DNA of 52,258 nt from a bacterium. Lineage in GTDB: Bacteria > Patescibacteriota > Saccharimonadia > Saccharimonadales > Saccharimonadaceae. A model generated the notes under the pieces. The model was given only the letters and a program-made list of their open reading frames with translations, was not told where the DNA came from and searched no databases. The translations under genes and the position numbers were made by a program. Location of the stretch: contig JAUIBD010000005.1 in assembly GCA_030427525.1 (NCBI GenBank), positions 1-52,258 on the forward strand, read 5' to 3'. Of this stretch, positions 24,343 to 32,180 are shown in pieces (the stretch's first letter is position 1; every line of letters begins with the position of its first letter).

Positions 24343-24999
24343 ATGAGAAAACTTCAAGTAATAACACTTTTTCCGGAGATGTTCACAGGTGTATTTGGCG
24401 CATCTATGATGTGGAAGGCGCAAGAGGACAAGCATGTGGAGCTAAGCACGATTAATCTTCGTGACTACGGCATCGGGCCACGCAAGCAGGTCGATGACAC
24501 GCCATATGGCGGTGGTGATGGCATGCTGTTAAAACCCGAGCCACTGTTTGCTGCTGTCGAAGCTGCCAAGGCTAATGACCCTAGCGCAAAAGTCCTGCTA
24601 ATGACGCCACGTGGCGAGCGCTGGCGACAAGCAACGGCGCAAGCGTACGCAGACACAGACAACGGCTACATTTTTATATGCGGTCGTTATGAAGGCTATG
24701 ACGAGCGTATAGTATCTTTGGTTGATCAAGAGCTGAGTGTGGGTGACTATGTATTAACAGGCGGAGAGCTGCCAGCTATGACTATTATCGATAGTATAGT
24801 GCGCTTGATACCAGGCGTACTGGGTGGTGAAATGAGTGCCGAGATAGAGAGTTTTTCAGACGGAAAAACGTTAGAATACCCGCAATATACACGACCAGAG
24901 GAATTTAGGGGAATGAAGGTGCCAGATGTGCTTTTGAGTGGCCACCACGGTGAAATCGCCAAATGGCGCAAAGAGCAATCGATACGAGCAAAAGATTGA
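24343..24999 (+). CDS. trmD: tRNA (guanine-N1)-methyltransferase
   Basis: A 218-residue SPOUT methyltransferase with TrmD motifs: ITLFPEMFTGVFG at the start, VDDTPYGGGDGMLLKPEP, LMTPRGERW, ICGRYEGYDERI, and the knot segment SVGDYVLTGGELPAM. It methylates G37 of tRNAs to keep the reading frame. It is a little shorter than the Escherichia coli enzyme. TATAAT (24329-24334) lies eight bases before the ATG and no Shine-Dalgarno sequence is present, so the leader is 0-2 nt. It stops with TGA. Confidence 0.97.
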   Translation: MRKLQVITLFPEMFTGVFGASMMWKAQEDKHVELSTINLRDYGIGPRKQVDDTPYGGGDGMLLKPEPLFAAVEAAKANDPSAKVLLMTPRGERWRQATAQAYADTDNGYIFICGRYEGYDERIVSLVDQELSVGDYVLTGGELPAMTIIDSIVRLIPGVLGGEMSAEIESFSDGKTLEYPQYTRPEEFRGMKVPDVLLSGHHGEIAKWRKEQSIRAKD

Positions 25000-25030
25000 T
25001 TTTTATATAAAACTATGATATAATAAATAT

Positions 25031-25858
25031 ATGGGCATCAGTAAAACCCAGTTTGCAGATATATTAGATGCACCAACGCTCGATACAGAACGCGTTGGCG
25101 CTATTCAGGCCGAACTGACCGCACGATTATCTCAAACAGGCTTACTAGGTGCATCCTTAGAGTTATTACCAATAGGCTCACAGCGCAATGGCACTGCGGT
25201 TGCGCCAGCTAGCGACCTAGACTTTTTTGTACTACCTACAGATCATTTTGCGCCAAGATTCTTAGATCTAGACAACGAACGTGATGAAGTGCTGGTACGT
25301 ATGAGAGAAGTCGTTGAAGGCGCTTTTTCTGGCATGGAAACTACACGGGCACGGGCTGCAGAAAAATGCATAAAGTTAACGGGTGATTTCGGCGACGTGG
25401 ACCTTACTCCTGCGATACAAGCATATGGCTATGATGCGCATGGTAATTGCGTTGAAGGTGTTGAGTTTATCACGGGTTCTGGCGAGCGTATATTTAGTGC
25501 GCCGCGCACTCATATTGCTAATGGTGAAGACATAGATCGCGCAACGAACGGTGCATATACCGAAACTGTACGTGCTGCAAAGGCTGCTCGTAGTGAAATG
25601 GTTAAAAAAGGAGTTGGCGATTCATCGCTTGCACATTCATTCCATCTAGAATCATATCTTCGCACCGCATCGAATGAATTTTTTGAAATGCCCAAGACAG
25701 ATCGTTTACGCCAAATGGCTGTCTGTATTCTCTCAGCTCCTTCTACAGATCTTGTAGCGATCAACGAGCTTTACTCTATATTTGGCCCTGGCAAACTACA
25801 GTGGCACGTAGGCGATGCACAGCGCTATTCGCGTAGCTTGCTAGAAATGATTAAGTAA
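25031..25858 (+). CDS. CD-NTase-like nucleotidyltransferase (OAS/SMODS fold), orphan
   Basis: A 275-residue protein. The N-terminal half has the pol-beta nucleotidyltransferase core: GS at 49-50 in LPIGSQRNGTA, metal-binding SDLDFFVL (Asp62, Asp64) and a third acidic site GDVDLTPAI (Asp124). The C-terminal half is helical (SLAHSFHLESYLRTASNEFF), as in the OAS/CD-NTase C-terminal domain. CD-NTases make cyclic oligonucleotides in CBASS antiphage defence, but no effector, E1/E2 or HORMA/TRIP13 gene is adjacent. It could make a signal used elsewhere. TTGATT-N17-TATAAT with six bases to the ATG predicts a leaderless mRNA. Confidence 0.65.
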   Translation: MGISKTQFADILDAPTLDTERVGAIQAELTARLSQTGLLGASLELLPIGSQRNGTAVAPASDLDFFVLPTDHFAPRFLDLDNERDEVLVRMREVVEGAFSGMETTRARAAEKCIKLTGDFGDVDLTPAIQAYGYDAHGNCVEGVEFITGSGERIFSAPRTHIANGEDIDRATNGAYTETVRAAKAARSEMVKKGVGDSSLAHSFHLESYLRTASNEFFEMPKTDRLRQMAVCILSAPSTDLVAINELYSIFGPGKLQWHVGDAQRYSRSLLEMIK

Positions 25859-25860
25859 AA

Positions 25861-25892
25861 CTAATACGCCTCGAGACAATGAGGCGTATTAG
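25861..25892 (-). terminator. Hairpin terminator between the CD-NTase-like gene and the second prepilin gene
   Basis: A 12-bp perfect stem (CTAATACGCCTC with GAGGCGTATTAG) and an eight-base loop lie two bases after the nucleotidyltransferase stop. Only the minus strand has a T-run (TTTTA), so as an intrinsic terminator it best serves the convergent prepilin gene, while the hairpin may protect the plus-strand mRNA end. Confidence 0.75.
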
Positions 25893-25928
25893 AAAGAGTT
25901 GTGGTGGATATCGTATAGCGATATTACA

Positions 25929-26015
25929 ATGTTTGTTTTTGGAGTTTTTGTTTTTGTAATATTCGCTGTCATTACTTTACCCTCTGAAGCAAGAAAAAAC
26001 AAGGGTTATGTTTAA
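25929..26015 (+). CDS. Possible 28-residue membrane miniprotein
   Basis: An ATG frame encodes MFVFGVFVFVIFAVITLPSE followed by a basic tail ARKNKGYV: one hydrophobic helix with positive C-terminus. A TATAGC hexamer lies nine bases before the ATG; there is no Shine-Dalgarno sequence. It sits in the 180-base gap between two convergent genes. Short hydrophobic frames arise by chance in AT-rich DNA, so this is only a candidate. Confidence 0.25.
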   Translation: MFVFGVFVFVIFAVITLPSEARKNKGYV

Positions 26016-26073
26016 AAAATAATAAAAATTGTAATAGCGCTATGGCACCGGTCGTTCTTTGCTTGTATCTCCA

Positions 26074-26649
26074 TTAGTTTGCGGCTACGGTAGCGATATA
26101 ACACAGGTGTGTGTCGGGGTCTTCGCTGATCGAAGCGCTACCAAATGGGCTTAAAAATGTTGTTGGGCACTGGTTACCACTTGGTGGAGCGTTAAAACCG
26201 ATACCTCCACTGCATGTATCGATGATGTACGTGGAAGTAGAGTTCGAAGACACCTTGTATACTTGTACAATTGCAGCGCAGCGAGGAGTTGACGGTAATT
26301 CTGGTATGAGTATGCTTATATGGGAAGTCGCAGGGTCACCACCACCTGGGCCTACAACAGGTTCGCCCCAGGAATCAACGAGCAGCCCGCTTTTATACGA
26401 ATTCAAACCTTGCCAGTTAGAATCTGCCATCTCTGTCTCGGTGGGGAATGTGCCGTTGACGGTCATATAGTTTTGAAGAAAATCTCTAGTGCCCTTCACA
26501 CTTGACTCGTTGCTAGCATCGCGAGAGCGTGTTTGAATTCCGTTGAAGGCGACAATCACAATGGCAGCCAATATACCAATGACAACAATTACCATCAATA
26601 ATTCAACAATCGTAAAGCCTGAAATTCGAGTATTTCGGGAACGAAGCAT
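26074..26649 (-). CDS. Type IV prepilin-like protein with cysteine-rich C-terminus
   Basis: A 191-residue prepilin: basic leader MLRSRNTRISG, then FTIVELLMVIVVIGILAAIVIV with Glu at +5. The mature part has a short helical region and a C-terminal domain with four cysteines (TPRCAAIV, DTCSGGIG, NQCPTTF, HLCYIATV). It differs from the 23207 prepilin, so the cell has at least two pilin-type subunits encoded outside a pilus operon. TATACT (26656-26661) six bases before the ATG, with TTGCAA 17 bases farther, predicts a leaderless mRNA. Confidence 0.87.
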   Translation of the reverse strand: MLRSRNTRISGFTIVELLMVIVVIGILAAIVIVAFNGIQTRSRDASNESSVKGTRDFLQNYMTVNGTFPTETEMADSNWQGLNSYKSGLLVDSWGEPVVGPGGGDPATSHISILIPELPSTPRCAAIVQVYKVSSNSTSTYIIDTCSGGIGFNAPPSGNQCPTTFLSPFGSASISEDPDTHLCYIATVAAN

Positions 26650-26751
26650 ACTAGAAGTATACGTATAGGATTTTTATATTGCAAATACCGCTTATGGCTA
26701 GTGTACACTCTGGTACTGGTAATAACGGCGGACAGTATCTATACTGGCAGT

Positions 26752-27066
26752 ATGGACGACAAAGAGATTGCAAAAATACGTACAAATTTTAGGCTCGTCT
26801 CGATTGCAGCCGCAATCGTACTAGGGGCGGGCATAGTGTTCTATCATTTTGTCGAGAAGCTCAGCTACGTCGATGCGCTTTATTTTAGCGTTATTACATT
26901 AACTACGGTTGGCTACGGTGACATATCACCTCAAACAACCATAGGCAAACTCTTCACGGTAGGCTACGTACTAGTCGGCGTTGCCATTATTGCAACCTTC
27001 GCGAATTTATTACTAAAACGCACCATGGCGAACAGACACGAAAAGCGAAACAATCGCAATGACTAG
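26752..27066 (+). CDS. Two-helix potassium channel (ion channel 2 family)
   Basis: A 104-residue channel subunit: two membrane helices (about residues 18-35 and 66-88) around a pore loop with the selectivity filter TLTTVGYGDISP. This is the minimal KcsA-like pore, acting as a tetramer; no RCK domain is attached. The start is ATG at 26752: TATACT (26740-26745) lies six bases before it, so the mRNA is predicted leaderless and the longer frame from 26701 would precede the transcription start. It overlaps the CLC gene by 8 bases. Confidence 0.9.
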   Translation: MDDKEIAKIRTNFRLVSIAAAIVLGAGIVFYHFVEKLSYVDALYFSVITLTTVGYGDISPQTTIGKLFTVGYVLVGVAIIATFANLLLKRTMANRHEKRNNRND

Positions 27067-28156
27067 TATCGTGCGACAACGTGCAGTATTGCTGGTAGGT
27101 TCAGCGTTCGTTGGTGTGTTTATTGCACTGGTGTATCTTGGTTTCGAAGGCCTGCTGCATGTGATGCAACATTTGGTATGGGACGATATATTTCACACCG
27201 AAACGAATAAGCTATCTGTGCTGCTACTTAGCATCGCGCTAGGCATGGCATTTTTTGGCGCCAGGCAATGGCTCGATACAAAAAAAGCCAAGGAATCTCG
27301 GCCAGCCTGGCTAGAATTCTTGGTAATACTACTAATTGGGTTTCTGTCGCTCTTTGCTGGCGCGGCTTTGGGTCCAGAGGCTGTCCTGATACCCGCGGCG
27401 CTACTGGGTGGCCAGCTGGTGGCAAAACGGCTGAAGCTTCATTCGCATGTTGGCTTGTTTGGACTGGCTGGTTTCGTGGCGTTGTTTGTTGCGTTCTTTA
27501 GCTCGGTTTTTGGCGGATTACTAGGCCTGTACCTCGCCAATAAATCTAAGAAACTACAGCTTTCGCTTCTTGATTATGTTGGGCTGGCACTTGCATCCGT
27601 CGCAGCGTTGTTTACTCTTGCTTTGTTTGGTCACCACGGCGCCTTCAACTACCCCGAACAGTCTATTGGCTTTTCGTTCACAGCGATTGCGATGCTACTC
27701 GTATTCTTCGCAGCAGGGTACTTGTACCACGCGCTATTCGCCGCACTATTTCGTGGTATCAAGCAGTTGTATGGCAAACTGCAAGACAGCTGGTACGTGC
27801 ACGGGTTCGTGGCCAGTGCAGGCTTAGGACTACTATTTATCGCAGGTGGGTACTTGGTTCAGTTCACCGGCAATGAGGCTATAAAGCCTATATTTCAACA
27901 GGCTGCAGCCATCGGGCTGGTAGGTGTAATATGGATAAGTCTGGTAAAGGTCGTCACGATCGCGTGGTCACTGGGTATGGGCTACCGCGGTGGGCTTATC
28001 TTTCCGTTTGTATTTGTCGCTAGCAGTATTGTCGCAGCGGCCAGCTTGCTCACGACAGACATCTATTTGATTCCTAGCATCTTCGTATTCCTAGCAGGGC
28101 TGCTGTTCGCAGATCGAAAAGCAAAAATAATCACAGGGCATAGCGGGGAAGACTAA
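27059..28156 (+). CDS. CLC-type chloride channel/antiporter-like protein
   Basis: A 365-residue polytopic protein with about ten hydrophobic segments and CLC signature regions: AALGPEAVLIPAALLG (like the GxEGP-type motif, here GPEA) and GMGYRGGLIFPFVFVAS (like GxxGGxFxPxL). It is shorter than typical CLC proteins (about 450) and the first selectivity motif is altered, so substrate and mode (channel or exchanger) are uncertain. Translational coupling to the potassium channel suggests paired K+ and anion movement in osmotic or pH response. Confidence 0.7.
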   Translation: MTSIVRQRAVLLVGSAFVGVFIALVYLGFEGLLHVMQHLVWDDIFHTETNKLSVLLLSIALGMAFFGARQWLDTKKAKESRPAWLEFLVILLIGFLSLFAGAALGPEAVLIPAALLGGQLVAKRLKLHSHVGLFGLAGFVALFVAFFSSVFGGLLGLYLANKSKKLQLSLLDYVGLALASVAALFTLALFGHHGAFNYPEQSIGFSFTAIAMLLVFFAAGYLYHALFAALFRGIKQLYGKLQDSWYVHGFVASAGLGLLFIAGGYLVQFTGNEAIKPIFQQAAAIGLVGVIWISLVKVVTIAWSLGMGYRGGLIFPFVFVASSIVAAASLLTTDIYLIPSIFVFLAGLLFADRKAKIITGHSGED

Positions 28157-28160
28157 TTCA

Positions 28161-28478
28161 CTACGCGGCCTTTTTTGCCGCGGTTGAAAAATGGTTAACA
28201 GCACGCAGTAGCGGAATCGCTTCTTGGCCAAGTGCAGTTAGACTATATGCCACGTCTGCACGCGATTTCTCGGTGCGTTCCAGCAGGCCACTCGCCTGCA
28301 TATCCTTTAGTCGCTTTGCTAGAGTTGCCGTGTTAGCGTCGTCGATCTTTCGTTCGAGTTCGTTAAACCGTAGCGAATCGCCGTCTGAAAGCTCGTCAAT
28401 AATTCTCAGCGTCCAATAATCGCTCAGAATCTTTAAGCTTGGCAGGCAAATTGGCTGTTTTGTATTCAAAGTTGTCAT
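28161..28478 (-). CDS. HxlR-family transcriptional regulator
   Basis: A 105-residue winged-helix protein with HxlR features: an N-terminal cysteine (PICLPSLKILSDYWTLRIID), FNELERKIDDANTATLAKRLKDMQASGLL for the recognition region (residues split around 45-70), and ERTEKSRADVAYSLTALG for the wing. HxlR proteins often sense electrophiles or oxidants through that cysteine. It is divergent from a NAD(P)-binding reductase gene, with a palindrome in between, a usual pairing of regulator and detoxifying enzyme. Confidence 0.85.
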   Translation of the reverse strand: MTTLNTKQPICLPSLKILSDYWTLRIIDELSDGDSLRFNELERKIDDANTATLAKRLKDMQASGLLERTEKSRADVAYSLTALGQEAIPLLRAVNHFSTAAKKAA

Positions 28479-28498
28479 AAAATACTTGCTTTAGTTTC

Positions 28499-28510
28499 TA
28501 AAGTACTTTA
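28499..28510. promoter_or_regulatory. Putative HxlR operator
   Basis: TAAAGTACTTTA is a perfect 12-bp palindrome in the divergent region between the HxlR regulator and the reductase gene; another AGTACT occurs 17 bases farther (28518-28523). TACT/AGTA half-sites are typical of HxlR-family operators such as the YodB box. Assignment is positional. Confidence 0.5.
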
Positions 28511-28562
28511 TATTAGATAGTACTATATAAATTATATCAAAAAACCATCAGGAGGGTCAAAT

Positions 28563-29165
28563 ATGAACGTAACGATTATTGGTAGCGGCAACATGGCAAA
28601 AGGCATCGCCGCTCGATTTGTGGGTGGGGGACATACCGTGACAATCCATGCGCAAGACGAAGAAAAAGCGAAGGAGATCGAAGGCGTACGTGTGGTAGCA
28701 GTGGGCAGCGAAACAGATGAAATAGTCGTACTTGCTACACCATACACAGAAGTTGAAAACATCGCGAAAAGCTACGGTGGCTTCGCCGGGAAGGTTGTTA
28801 TCGATATTTCAAACCCCGTCGATTTTAATACGTTTGAATTACTGCCAAAACCAGGCGAATCTGGTGCTCAGCACGTCGCAGATGTACTCTCTGATGCAAA
28901 GGTAGTAAAAGCGTTCAATACAACGCTAGCTGGAGCACTCGTTGCAGGCGAGGTCGAAGGCAAGCAGCTCGACGTATTTGTCGCTGGCGATGACGACGAG
29001 GCGAAAAGTGCTGTGAAGGAACTTATCAACACTAGCAGCCTGCGCGCAATTGATGTTGGTCCGCTATCAGAATCTCGCCACCTCGAGGGCTTTGGCTTGA
29101 TCCAAATGAAAATCCAAGACCAAATTGGCACCAATTGGATGAGTGCGTTGAAATTCCTAGGCTAG
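28563..29165 (+). CDS. NAD(P)-binding reductase (F420-dependent NADP reductase-like)
   Basis: A 200-residue protein with a Rossmann motif at the extreme N-terminus (NVTIIGSGNMAKGIAARFV), VVLATPYTEVENIA, DISNPVDFN and VKAFNTTLAGAL. It matches the group annotated as NADPH-dependent F420 reductase, but no F420 biosynthesis is expected in such an organism, so the partner may be another flavin or quinone-like acceptor. AGGAGGG precedes the ATG. Divergent HxlR control suggests a role in redox or electrophile stress. Confidence 0.75.
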   Translation: MNVTIIGSGNMAKGIAARFVGGGHTVTIHAQDEEKAKEIEGVRVVAVGSETDEIVVLATPYTEVENIAKSYGGFAGKVVIDISNPVDFNTFELLPKPGESGAQHVADVLSDAKVVKAFNTTLAGALVAGEVEGKQLDVFVAGDDDEAKSAVKELINTSSLRAIDVGPLSESRHLEGFGLIQMKIQDQIGTNWMSALKFLG

Positions 29166-29340
29166 GAATTTCTCCTGTGCATATACCCAAGTAACTTGAG
29201 TGCCCACTGAGCCGACGGGACATATTTTTCGGGTGTTTCTTTGGATATCTATTCCAGCTCCGGTTTTGACATCCAGCAGTAATCTTCAATTTCTTCACCC
29301 TGAATAGCAATGACGGCTTCGTCTTTGTTTGTGATGGCAC
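29162..29340 (-). pseudogene. Decayed C-terminal fragment of a second Nudix protein
   Basis: Read on the minus strand, the region gives NKDEAVIAIQGEEIEDYCWM, then SKPELE, an in-frame TAG at 29249-29251, then ISKETPEKYVPSAQWALKLL and a stop at 29162. This is the typical end of a Nudix hydrolase (EEIEDxxW and KxxPSAQWALKLL), interrupted by the stop and with no Nudix box upstream. It lies just downstream of the intact Nudix gene 29360-29836 and is a remnant of a neighbour. Confidence 0.55.
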
Positions 29341-29359
29341 TTTACCACTGTATAATTTT

Positions 29360-29836
29360 TTACGAATCAAAATCCTCTGGCACCGTAATGCCATTCATAC
29401 CTAGTTGGCTAGCATATTTAAGAATCGTAGTTCTGATTTGCGAGTGAAGTGGCTCAGGAAAGTTGCTTGGCTCAAACCAACCTAAATCAGTAAATTTGTG
29501 AGGTTCGTTTATTCGCGTCTCTGCTGGGTGAAGTAACGCTAAAAAATCAATACCAACCCAATGAGTAGGGGTGCCGTCTTCAAGTTTTCTAAAAATATCA
29601 CGATACCCCAAAAAGCTGATCTCTTTTGGCGTGGTGGCAAATTCTTCCTCTATTTCGCGGCTAGCGTTATCAATGGCTGTCACGCCAAAATCTAAGCCGC
29701 CACCACCAATTTCCCAGGTTCCTTTTTCATCTCGCGCGTTTTCGCTACGTTTTGCTAGTAGCACGCGACCGTTGCCATCGTGGCAGATAAAACAAGTTGT
29801 TATACCTACGAAATCAACTCCCATTTGGTGTGTCAT
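29360..29836 (-). CDS. Nudix hydrolase with altered Nudix box
   Basis: A 158-residue Nudix protein. The box reads GGLDFGVTAIDNASREIEEE (about residues 46-65): the catalytic REIEEE core is intact, but the first conserved glutamate is Val and the late glycine is Ala. It has the usual preceding strand (GRVLLAKRSENARDEKGTWEIGGG). Substrate is unknown. TATACT (29843-29848) lies six bases before the ATG and there is no Shine-Dalgarno sequence, so the mRNA is predicted leaderless. Confidence 0.85.
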   Translation of the reverse strand: MTHQMGVDFVGITTCFICHDGNGRVLLAKRSENARDEKGTWEIGGGGLDFGVTAIDNASREIEEEFATTPKEISFLGYRDIFRKLEDGTPTHWVGIDFLALLHPAETRINEPHKFTDLGWFEPSNFPEPLHSQIRTTILKYASQLGMNGITVPEDFDS

Positions 29837-29926
29837 AGCTAAAGTATAACAAATGTTCAGAGTCTCGCTCGATTACTTTTCTCCAGCCTATCAAAGAAAA
29901 CTAGTTTGATTTATAGTCTATAGAGT

Positions 29927-30559
29927 ATGGACAATAAAAAAGCTATTGTGTTTGATTTCGACGGGGTAATTACAGACGGTATACCTTTTCATGATCAAGC
30001 TTACTCAAAAACATTTGAAACATATGGCTTAAATGTACCTCTCGAAGAGCTACATTCGATGATTGGCTCAACGAGCAAACAGGTCTTTGAAAAGATATTC
30101 AGTAGTCGTGACCTTGCGACAGATCCAGAAGAAGCCAGCAGAGAGCATGCTGCGATGTTATTTAACCTATATAAAGAAAAAGCCGAGATGCCTGAAGGTT
30201 TAGTGGGTTTTCTACAGCATTGCAAAGAAAAAGGCCTACATATTGGGCTCAGTTCTTCTACTCATTCCAATATTCTAAAAGCTGTATTAGAAAAATTTCA
30301 AATAAGTAATTATTTTACGGCAGTTGTCGGAGGTGAAGGAGTGTCTAAGGGTAAGCCAGACCCTGAGATGATACTAAAAGCGTTAGACGTACTAAACGTA
30401 CAACCTGAAGATGCAATTGCCATTGACGATGCGAAAAGCGGTATCCTGGCGGCGAAGAGCATAAATATGTATGCTATCGCGTATCTAAACTACAGCAAAA
30501 TAGAAATTCCTCAGGCAGACATCAATGTTTATAATTTTGAAGAAATTACCTCGAAGTAA
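29927..30559 (+). CDS. HAD-superfamily phosphatase/phosphoglucomutase-like protein
   Basis: A 210-residue HAD hydrolase: motif I DFDGVITDG with the nucleophile Asp, an alpha-helical cap (about residues 18-90), motif II LSSST, motif III Lys in KGKPDPE and motif IV AIDDAKSGILAAK. The pattern is that of the beta-phosphoglucomutase/phosphatase subgroup; the substrate is a small phosphorylated compound that cannot be named from sequence. TATAGT (29912-29917) lies nine bases before the ATG without a Shine-Dalgarno sequence. Confidence 0.9.
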   Translation: MDNKKAIVFDFDGVITDGIPFHDQAYSKTFETYGLNVPLEELHSMIGSTSKQVFEKIFSSRDLATDPEEASREHAAMLFNLYKEKAEMPEGLVGFLQHCKEKGLHIGLSSSTHSNILKAVLEKFQISNYFTAVVGGEGVSKGKPDPEMILKALDVLNVQPEDAIAIDDAKSGILAAKSINMYAIAYLNYSKIEIPQADINVYNFEEITSK

Positions 30560-30603
30560 CGCCATACTACATTGCTACTCTAGTGATTCGATTACTTTTC
30601 TCC

Positions 30604-30677
30604 TGGCTGGGGATGAGGGATTCGAACCCCCGATCATGGGACCAGAACCCACTGCCTTACCACTTGGCTAATCCCCA
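30604..30677 (-). tRNA. tRNA-Gln (anticodon CTG)
   Basis: A 74-nt cloverleaf on the minus strand: acceptor TGGGGAT paired with ATCCCCA, D-arm AGCCAAGTGGTAAGGC, anticodon stem GTGGG/CCCAT with loop TTCTGGT (CTG reads CAG), T-arm GGGGG/TCCCT-type with TTCGAAT, discriminator G and encoded CCA. All canonical positions are filled. Confidence 0.93.
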
Positions 30678-30745
30678 ACAAAAGCCAGGAGAGAAATAAT
30701 CGAACTCTCAAGCATTGTACCCTAAAAGCACGTTTACCTCAAGAA

Positions 30746-31534
30746 CTAGTCTTCTTTTGGTGGCCAGGGCACAAGTGCATTTGTCTTTTTTGCGTAGGCT
30801 TTCCAGCCTGGCTTGGTGCTGGCGCGTTTCTCCGCGGGCGGAATACCCGATACAAATACAATCAGAAGAGTAATGGCAAGTGGTCCCATAAAGCCAATGA
30901 GTGCGTAAGGCGTGCCATACGTCATGATTCCGATACCCCACCACAGCAATATTTCGCCAAAATAATTCGGGTGGCGCGAGTACGCCCATAGGCCATCTTG
31001 CATAATCTTACCCCTGTTTTCAGGAGCAGACAAGAATATGCGTAACTGAGCATCGGCAATAATCTCGATACAGAAGCCAACCAGCCACACAGCGATGCCT
31101 AGCGATGCAAGCGTAACTAATGGCAAGATGGTGCCACCAATAATTAAAATTACTGGTAGCGACACTAACGTAGCCAATACTGCTTGCACTAGGTAGATGC
31201 GAAGGTAAATTTGCAGAGGAATAAAGCGTTTCGGCCATTTTTTACGTAGTTCAATATACCGCGGGTCTTCGGCTTCTGATTTTCGAAAACGTGAATAAAT
31301 GTGGTACGACAATCGTATTCCCCACGCGCTCACCATCAGAAGTAGCGCCAGTGTGACTGGTGTGAGGTTGCTCTCACGTACAACTAAACTCAGCGCAATC
31401 ACTATAAACGCAGGGCCCCAAGCGGAGTCGATGATATCGTAGCGTTTTTTCGTGTACCCATAGGCGAACACCAGGGTCAGAAAACCAAGTGCGGCAACAA
31501 AACTCCACACTATATCGTACAAAAACGCGCTCAT
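30746..31534 (-). CDS. DUF1295 (steroid 5-alpha-reductase-like) membrane protein
   Basis: A 262-residue polytopic protein with about seven hydrophobic segments. The C-terminal core DGLWAYSRHPNYFGEILLWWG is the conserved nucleotide-binding signature of the DUF1295/ICMT-like family, which includes reductases and methyltransferases acting on lipids. The KTNALVPWPPK ending is also typical. It starts one base after the DUF2177 stop and the two form an operon, so a joint role in membrane-lipid chemistry is likely. The actual substrate is unknown. Confidence 0.85.
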   Translation of the reverse strand: MSAFLYDIVWSFVAALGFLTLVFAYGYTKKRYDIIDSAWGPAFIVIALSLVVRESNLTPVTLALLLMVSAWGIRLSYHIYSRFRKSEAEDPRYIELRKKWPKRFIPLQIYLRIYLVQAVLATLVSLPVILIIGGTILPLVTLASLGIAVWLVGFCIEIIADAQLRIFLSAPENRGKIMQDGLWAYSRHPNYFGEILLWWGIGIMTYGTPYALIGFMGPLAITLLIVFVSGIPPAEKRASTKPGWKAYAKKTNALVPWPPKED

Positions 31535-31535
31535 G

Positions 31536-31940
31536 CTACATTCCTAGTTGTTTCAATGCGAAGAAAGAAAGCGTAGTAACGGTTCCGGTAAGTACTGCTC
31601 CCCATAGCAGGTCAACAATAACAAGTTTCAGTGGCCAATCTTTAAGCGTGGCCAGATTTGTCAGGTCGTAGGTTGCATATGCTATAAATCCAAACAGTGC
31701 ACCGAGTCCCGCTGCTAGCAGCCAAGAGTCTTTCTCGAGTGCCGGTGTGAGTGCGAACACCACGATACCCACCACGTAGATGACATAAAAGGCAACCGCG
31801 GCCACCATGTTTGGCTTTTCCAGTAGCAGCTGGCCTATTTGGCTTTTATAAAATTTGTTTGCGACAACTGCCAGCCAAAACGCGTCTAGCACGCCCATAA
31901 TACCGCCAGCTATCAATATTCGTAGTAAAAATTCTCCCAT
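31536..31940 (-). CDS. DUF2177 family membrane protein
   Basis: A 134-residue protein with four hydrophobic segments and the family signature FGFIAYATYDLTNLATLKDW near the third. The start is ATG at 31940, six bases after TATACT (31947-31952), so the longer frame from 32000 would precede the mRNA start. DUF2177 genes commonly neighbour DUF1295-like or cyclopropane-lipid genes, and here they are one base apart. Molecular function unknown. Confidence 0.85.
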   Translation of the reverse strand: MGEFLLRILIAGGIMGVLDAFWLAVVANKFYKSQIGQLLLEKPNMVAAVAFYVIYVVGIVVFALTPALEKDSWLLAAGLGALFGFIAYATYDLTNLATLKDWPLKLVIVDLLWGAVLTGTVTTLSFFALKQLGM

Positions 31941-32012
31941 ACCACTAGTATACAGAATGCCACAATAATTCCATATATGTTTATAGAAATAATGGCACAA
32001 ATCAGTGCCTAC

Positions 32013-32153
32013 CTAGATGTAATACCAGTTGCATTCATTGCACGTACTACTAGATGTTGTCGGGGTGTAGTCATCGCCTGTAAAGATATAATGGGTGCCA
32101 GCGGGTGATTCACCAAAACACGATGTCGCATCGAAAACAAAAAGCTGATACAA
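32013..32153 (-). pseudogene. C-terminal remnant of a secreted/pilin-like protein
   Basis: The minus strand reads YQLFVFDATSCFGESP, then AGTHYIFTGDDYTP, then STCNECNWYYI and a TAG stop at 32013. No start codon, leader or hydrophobic N-terminus is present and a TGA lies 12 bases upstream. The four-cysteine, aromatic-rich tail resembles the ends of the secreted and pilin-type proteins in this window. It fills most of the 240-base gap 31941-32180 and looks like gene decay. Confidence 0.4.
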
Positions 32154-32180
32154 TAGGCCTAGTCAAATAGGGAGAAACAT

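Noticed and set aside
25031-26649. CBASS operon built on the CD-NTase-like gene
   Set aside because: The adjacent genes are trmD and a convergent prepilin; no effector or ancillary gene is present.
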